Origin: Physcia stellaris
Lineage: Eukaryota; Ascomycota; Lecanoromycetes; Caliciales; Physciaceae
DNA: 64,000 nucleotides
Direction: 5' to 3'
Assembly (NCBI GenBank): GCA_018902385.1
Contig: JABSSW010000064.1
Coordinates: 162,888 to 226,887, forward strand
Positions 58,725 to 64,000 of this stretch are shown here, piece by piece. Position 1 is the stretch's first letter. Each line of letters opens with the position of its first letter. A model generated the notes under the pieces. The model was not told the origin of the DNA. It did not search any database and saw nothing but the letters and a program-made list of their open reading frames with translations. The position numbers were made by a program, and so were the translations under genes.

Positions 58725-60515
58725 TGTTTTATTATATTTTTTTTATCGTCAAATTGTTGAAAAAATTCATTCATGATAATTTTTTCTGTCGATTTAATTA
58801 AATTTCGTCGAAATTTCAATTTCAATTCATTGTAAATAAAACAAAATTGTGAATAAATTAACATCATAATCGATTTAATTTTTTTTGATTATTATTTTAA
58901 CGAAATCGAAAGATTTTTTATGTTTGCGAACATTTTTCATAATATATTTTTTTCGTGATTATCGTCAACGTCGTTGACGACGATTTTTTTTAACGTTTTA
59001 ACAATAAACGTTTTCATTTTTTTACGTTTCTTTAATTTGATCAATTTTTCAATCGTCATTGACGATTTCAATATATTATCGTAATGCGTGATCACGCATG
59101 CAATTATAAAAATTTGTTCGAATTATATTAACATTTTTGAACAACGTCATATTTTTAATTTTTTCAATGTAAAAATGAACGTTTCGAAAATATGTATTTT
59201 TGTTCGAATGTTCGATCGAATTGTCGATAATAACGTTTTTTTTTCGTATCATGAATGAAAAAAATTTTGTTTTTTGAATATTTCATTTGACGTCATCATC
59301 ATTATTAAAAAAATTCAATTGAATTTGATAATTCGACAAGATTTTGAAATTTTGTTTGAACATCGTTTCGAACATTTTCAATCAATGTTTGAAAAATTTG
59401 TCATTGTTGTTGAATGAATTTCGTGTTTTGTCAATTGTTATTTTATTCGTCATGTTTGAATTAAATGCAAAAATAAATTCGATATTTTTGTGTTTCGAAA
59501 AATGATATTCAACGAAATTATGATGTTGTTTCGTCGTTGAAAAAACAACATCGACGAAATGATTTGAAATTTACGACGTAAATTTTTCGAAAAATAAATG
59601 TAAAAAATATCAAAAAAAATATTTGCAATCGTCGATTTTAAATTGAAAATAAATAACGTAACGCGATCATTAATTCAATCGAAAAATTGTTGATTGTTTC
59701 GATAAATTTTTGTGACAATCACGAAATTTTTAAAATTTTTGCGAAAACGAATTTTGTCGACGATTCATTTTGATGAATAAACAATATTTGTCGAAATCGA
59801 ATGAATAATAACAAATAACGATAATGATTTAAAAAAATTGATTACGATGTTGTTCACAATAATTTTAATCGATGTATTGAAAAAATAAATTCGATCGATT
59901 GAATCGATGTAATCGAATAATTCAAACGCAATGCGAATGATTTTTGATATGAAAACAATCAACGTGATTTAAATGAAAATTAATTTTTGCAAATTCTCGT
60001 CGATTCGTATTCTTTTAAAAATGATATGTCGTATTGAAATTTGAAATAAAATGATAATAAAAAAAAAACAAATTGAAATTTTCAAAACTTGTTGAGCAAA
60101 TTACTTGTTGATGAAAAAACAAATAAAATCGTTAAATTGAATTGTTCGAATCAAACAAAAATTCGATGATGAATTGACATTTAAATGTGTCGTCATTAAA
60201 CGATAACAATGCGAATTTTCACGAAAATCGAAATGCTTTGAATATTTGAATGAGAAATCAATCGTCTTTGTTGAAAATTGTAAAAAGTTGAAAAATTTGA
60301 TTGAAATTCTAATTTTCGATTGAATGAAAAAATTGATTGTTCGTCGAAATCAATCAAAAAGCAATAAAGTTTTCGATTACGATAACGAAAAAAATATTGA
60401 TAAACAATTGACTTGAATATTGAATACAAAATTGTTTGAAAATTGATACGTTAAAAAACAAATAATGATGTCGTTTTGTTTACGTACAAATCATCGTTTG
60501 AATGATGTTATCAAT

Positions 60516-60708
60516 TGTTATGTTTGAAATGTGAATTAAATTGTTTAAAAATTAAAATGCGAAAAATGTCAATTTATGTACAAAATCGACGATTTAATCG
60601 TCGAATCATCACTCAAATCATATAAAACAAAAACGAAATTTTTGTCAAAATTCATGCGAAAACTATTTCATAAATTCATATTATTTAATTTGATTTTGTG
60701 TCATAACA
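60516..60708 (-). repeat. LTR of element G (5' LTR)
   Basis: 193 bases; same TG...CA ends as the 3' LTR, followed by the TSD TGTTT. Confidence 0.85.
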
Positions 60709-60903
60709 TGTTTGATATTTCAAAAATATGCAAACGAAAAAATGTCGATGTTTTGTAAAGTAAATTGATCGATTTCTCAAATCATTTGTTAAAAATAAAC
60801 AAATTTGTTCGTGAATTTTTTTCAAAAAAGTTCATGCAAAACTTCAAAATTAAATTTGAATTTGATAAAATTGCAAAAATTAACATTTCGCAATTGTTTT
60901 GCG

Positions 60904-61121
60904 TGTGAGATGTTATGCATTGATATAATATTAATACATAATTACACGAGAATTTCTAAATAAAAAGCAAATACATGAAAATTTGCAAAAACATACGTAA
61001 AAATTTGATTTTTCGAATGCGTCAAAACGAATTTCGACTTTAACATTCGATGTGATAAAATAACGATGTTAACACGATATTAACTTTGTCAAATGTTGAA
61101 TTCGATGCACGTTCGTCACAT
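60904..61121 (-). repeat. LTR of the second B-family element (3' LTR)
   Basis: 218 bases; its complement starts TGTGACGAACGTGCATCG. No matching TSD can be tested, because the other end is outside the window. Confidence 0.8.
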
Positions 61122-62165
61122 TATTTTTTTTTTTTTTTTTCAATTTCGTCTCGAAACGATTAACAATTTTTTTTTCGTAATCGTGAATGTTCAACGCGTT
61201 TCAAACGTTTTGTTAAATAACGTTGAATGAAATGATTGTTGAAATAACGAAACAAATGCGAAATTTTGCGAAATGAATTTCGCTCGCGAAATGAATTCGT
61301 TGAAAATTTTCAAAACATAAAATCGATCATATTTTGAAACAAACAATTTGATAATGTTAATAAAATCAATGCGACGTTTTAACGATTAACGCATCGATAT
61401 TTAATTTCGTGCGTTTTTTGATGCGTATATTCATTTGTAAAATGAATATGTGAAAAATTTTTGAAAAACAATTAGTTTTGAACAAATCGTACAAATAGTT
61501 TCGTCGATCATTAATAAACATTTGAGAATTTTGTTGAAAATTTTGTTGACAAATTCGTATGTTTTTCAATTTCAAACAACGTGTTTGTTTACATGCATTT
61601 ATTTTTTATCGTTCAATAAAATCAAACAACAATTTTTGAAAATGTTTTGACACGATTCAATTTTTTAAACGTCGTAAATTTTGACTGTAAACAATAAAAA
61701 ATTGATAAAATTTGAATTATCGATGTCAATTCGAAAATGAATGTTTGACAAATTTAACGTCGATGTCACGATCTTTAATCGATAATAATATTTTGAAAAT
61801 CGTTGTTTAATCATTTCGTGAAACAAAATTTGTTGTTTTTAAATTGATTTCGTGAAAAACATTCACAATGTTTCAACATTTTGAAATTCGTCGTCGTCAA
61901 CATAATATCAAACGCGATCGTGAAAATTTCAACTCGATCATTTACAACGATATTGAAAACGATGATAATGATATCGAAATTGCAATATATCGTTCAATTT
62001 TCATTCGAACGTTTCATTTGCAATAACGAATTTCGAAAAATCGTTATGTTGTTTTTTCGATGAATCGTTGAATTTTTTTCAACAATCAAAAATGAAAAAT
62101 TGAATAAATGCGCATGTCATCGAGCAATTTCAATTCGTAAACAATATTTTTTTTGACAACGAAAT

Positions 62166-63143
62166 GATTCGAATTTGAAAAGAAATGACAATCATATTGT
62201 GTAAAACAATTACTGCGAATACATCTTATAGCAAAACAATTTTCGAGTTCAAAATTTTCATAAATCAAAACAACGACGATCAATTTCTATATTTGTTATT
62301 TTTTTTTTTTCATTACAGTTTGCAATCTTTATTCTATATCAACGCTCGTGTACTTTCAATTCATTTTTCTTCGTCAAATTCTCTCACAACATAACTACAA
62401 AACAATTTGAAACGTTGCATTTATTTGCGTCTTTCGCAATTCAAAATCAAAATTCAAAATCGTTTTGTTCTCGTTTTTCAACGAACTCGTTTTTTCGAAG
62501 ATTTTGAAAATTGTTCGTGCTTGTTTCAATTCATGACGTTTGATTTTGTCACGTTGCAATTTCGATTGTTTCGATTTCGAATATTCAAACAAAATAGTAA
62601 TTATCATAATCAGAATTTTGCATTGTTGTTTGAAATTTGATTGAACGAATTGTTTCATCTCGCAACGAGCAACAATTTGATCGTAAACATCGCGATTTCG
62701 ATTGTACATTGCGTCGAAATTCAAAATTTGAATTGAAAACGACAACGCATCGATCGTTTGTTGAAACGTTATATTCATTGTTGTGAATTTTTTGATCAAA
62801 AAGTGTTAACGATGTCACAAAAATTCATAATATTATTCACGTTGTGATTTTGAAAATGTTTTGTCAAACGATAATCGAAATTTTAAATAAAATTTGAAAT
62901 TGTGATAATAAAAAAAACGCAAAAAAATCGTTATAAATGAATCATGAATATTCGTCGAAAATCGAATCATTGCGATGTGTGATTCAATCAAAATCTAATT
63001 CGACGTAAAAATTTTGTTGAAATTTTGTGATTTGAAAAACGATAAATTAGTTTTTATTGTGTAAAAGCATGATTTGTGTATAAAATTTAGTTACGTAGTT
63101 TGCGTTTAAACATTATCACGTCAACGTTTTGATTTTTACATAA
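62166..63143. mobile_element. 978-bp insertion in the integrase gene, flanked by a 13-base duplication
   Basis: TTGACAACGAAAT occurs at 62153-62165 and 63144-63156, exactly at the two points where similarity to the element B integrase stops and resumes. The insert has no LTR ends and no terminal inverted repeat that I can see. It holds a 134-codon minus-strand frame (62395-62799, unrecognised) and a less-mutated stretch at about 62190-62400. A 13-base TSD suggests a LINE/SINE-like element. Confidence 0.6.
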
Positions 63144-64000
63144 TTGACAACGAAATATAAATTTAATTTTTGTCATTCAATTTGTCAAATGAACGAATTG
63201 TTTTGATGTGACGACGATTTAATCATACGTAATTTTTTATTTCAAAATTGATCGAGAAACGAAATTTGTTGATTCGATCGATCATTTTTTGTTTATGTCG
63301 ACAACAATTAATTTGATTTATTCGATGATGCGATTAATTTTTTCGACGATAAATTCGTTTTGTTTGATCAATAAACGTTTTTTAATGATTTCATGTCGTT
63401 GGAATTCGAATCATCGTTTCGAAAATGATAATTTTTGTTGATGAAAAACGAAATGAAATTCGTGATTGCGAAAACGTCGTTGTTGTCGACAGATTTCATG
63501 ACGTCGATTGATTAATTGATCGTTTTGACAATAATTACAACTCTGAGCGTAAACGAATTTCAATGTTTTGATTAATTCGTTCGATTTGATCATCGATTTG
63601 AAATTGAAACGTCGTAAACAATTTATATTTGATTTTTAGACGTTTGCGATAAATTCAAACGCGATTTACAAATTGATGCATTTCGATTCGAAGCGATAAA
63701 AAAATTCCTTACGTGCGAAATACGTAATGAAACAATATTTTTGACACAAATTTCGATTGTCAAATCGTCATTATCGATCACGCAAAAACATAATGACGTT
63801 TTTTAATTAATCGATCGATAATAATGCAAATAACGTTGTTTTTTTAATTCAAATAATTCGATTATGAAATTTATCGAAATATTCATTCATCGTTGATTAA
63901 AAATCAACAATGATATTAGCAATTCATGACGATCATCGTAAAATTTTAAATCGTTGATATTTGTGACAATTACGAATGTAACGTTTGATAAATAATCGAT

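Larger units (their letters stand above)
53257..60713 (-). mobile_element. Full-length Ty3/Gypsy chromovirus G (TSD TGTTT)
   Basis: LTRs at 53262-53456 and 60516-60708, both TGTTATGTTTGAAATG...ATAACA. They are flanked by TGTTT at 53257-53261 and 60709-60713. In minus order the interior has gag (58140-58724), a zinc finger (57925-57987), reverse transcriptase (55957-56373), RNase H (55420-55830), integrase (53885-54895) and a chromodomain (about 53640-53720). It belongs to a different lineage from B, C and E. Confidence 0.87.
60904..64000 (-). mobile_element. Second B-family Gypsy element, running past the right end of the window
   Basis: A B-type LTR lies inverted at 60904-61121. To its right, on the minus strand, follow a chromodomain remnant (about 61860-62040: RYHYHRFQYRCK*SS*NFHD), the end of integrase (KKNIVYELKLLDDMRIYSIF at about 62090-62152), an insertion, and the integrase core (63157-64000, including the CHKYQ zinc motif near 63955). 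The 5' part is outside the window. Confidence 0.8.

Noticed and set aside
30450-64000. Mitochondrial or bacterial DNA as the reason for low GC
   Set aside because: The block encodes only nuclear-type Gypsy elements with LTRs and TSDs, and the dinucleotide pattern is a mutation signature and not simple AT bias.
1-64000. CRISPR arrays, rRNA genes, tRNA genes
   Set aside because: None was found on reading both strands; the spaced repeats seen are LTRs, a microsatellite and a MITE.

Overview
The window is a bipartite piece of a filamentous ascomycete (Pezizomycotina) nuclear genome. Spliced housekeeping genes with 41-155 nt introns, a GPI-type GH128 glucanase, a CBM1 protein, a fused HIS7 and fungal LTR retrotransposons all point that way. 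I cannot name the species or the class with confidence.

Region 1 (1 to about 30.4 kb, balanced base composition) is gene-dense. In order it holds: a 3' part of a Flc/TRP-type membrane protein (+), a tandem GFA-domain protein (+), a nicotianamine synthase (+), a GH128 beta-glucanase (+), a Yippee-type zinc protein (-), MPE1 (-), HIS7 (-), DCD1 dCMP deaminase (-), ATG7 (+), a small inverted-repeat transposon (MITE), the mitochondrial rRNA methyltransferase MRM2 (-), a coiled-coil protein of unknown role (-), OST3 (+), and a secreted Ser/Thr-rich protein with a C-terminal cellulose-binding module (+). I rebuilt the exon structures by hand. All but one reconstructed reading frame close exactly across the splice sites I name; the exception is the Flc gene, whose 5' end is outside the window. 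DCD1/ATG7 and the coiled-coil gene/OST3 are divergent pairs with short shared promoters. The genes are not one pathway: they cover mRNA 3' processing, histidine and dTMP precursor synthesis, autophagy, N-glycosylation, mitochondrial rRNA modification, metal chelation and cell-wall or plant-polymer degradation.

Region 2 (about 30.45 to 64 kb) is very AT-rich and gene-free. It is a graveyard of Ty3/Gypsy LTR elements. By matching LTRs and target-site duplications I resolve: outer element E (30890-48325, minus, TSD ATATT); inside it element B (33580-37033, plus, TSD AATCG) and an insertion H that itself carries element C (38165-44863, plus); then element F (48667-51924, plus, TSD TTCAT), element G (53262-60708, minus, TSD TGTTT), and a second B-family copy running off the right end, which is itself split by a 978-bp insertion.

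The most unusual signal is the mutation pattern of region 2. CC, CT, GG and AG dinucleotides are almost absent, while CA, TG and CG are kept. In 300 nt counted by hand (42181-42480) there are 40 C: 21 CA, 18 CG, 1 CT, 0 CC. There are 30 G: 18 CG, 12 TG, 0 AG, 0 GG. This is what a RIP-like process would leave if it converted C to T before pyrimidines and spared CpA, the reverse of textbook RIP. Most stop codons in the dead pol genes that I aligned are TGA at positions where Trp (TGG) is conserved, and the open frames left in this half contain no Gly, Pro or Trp.
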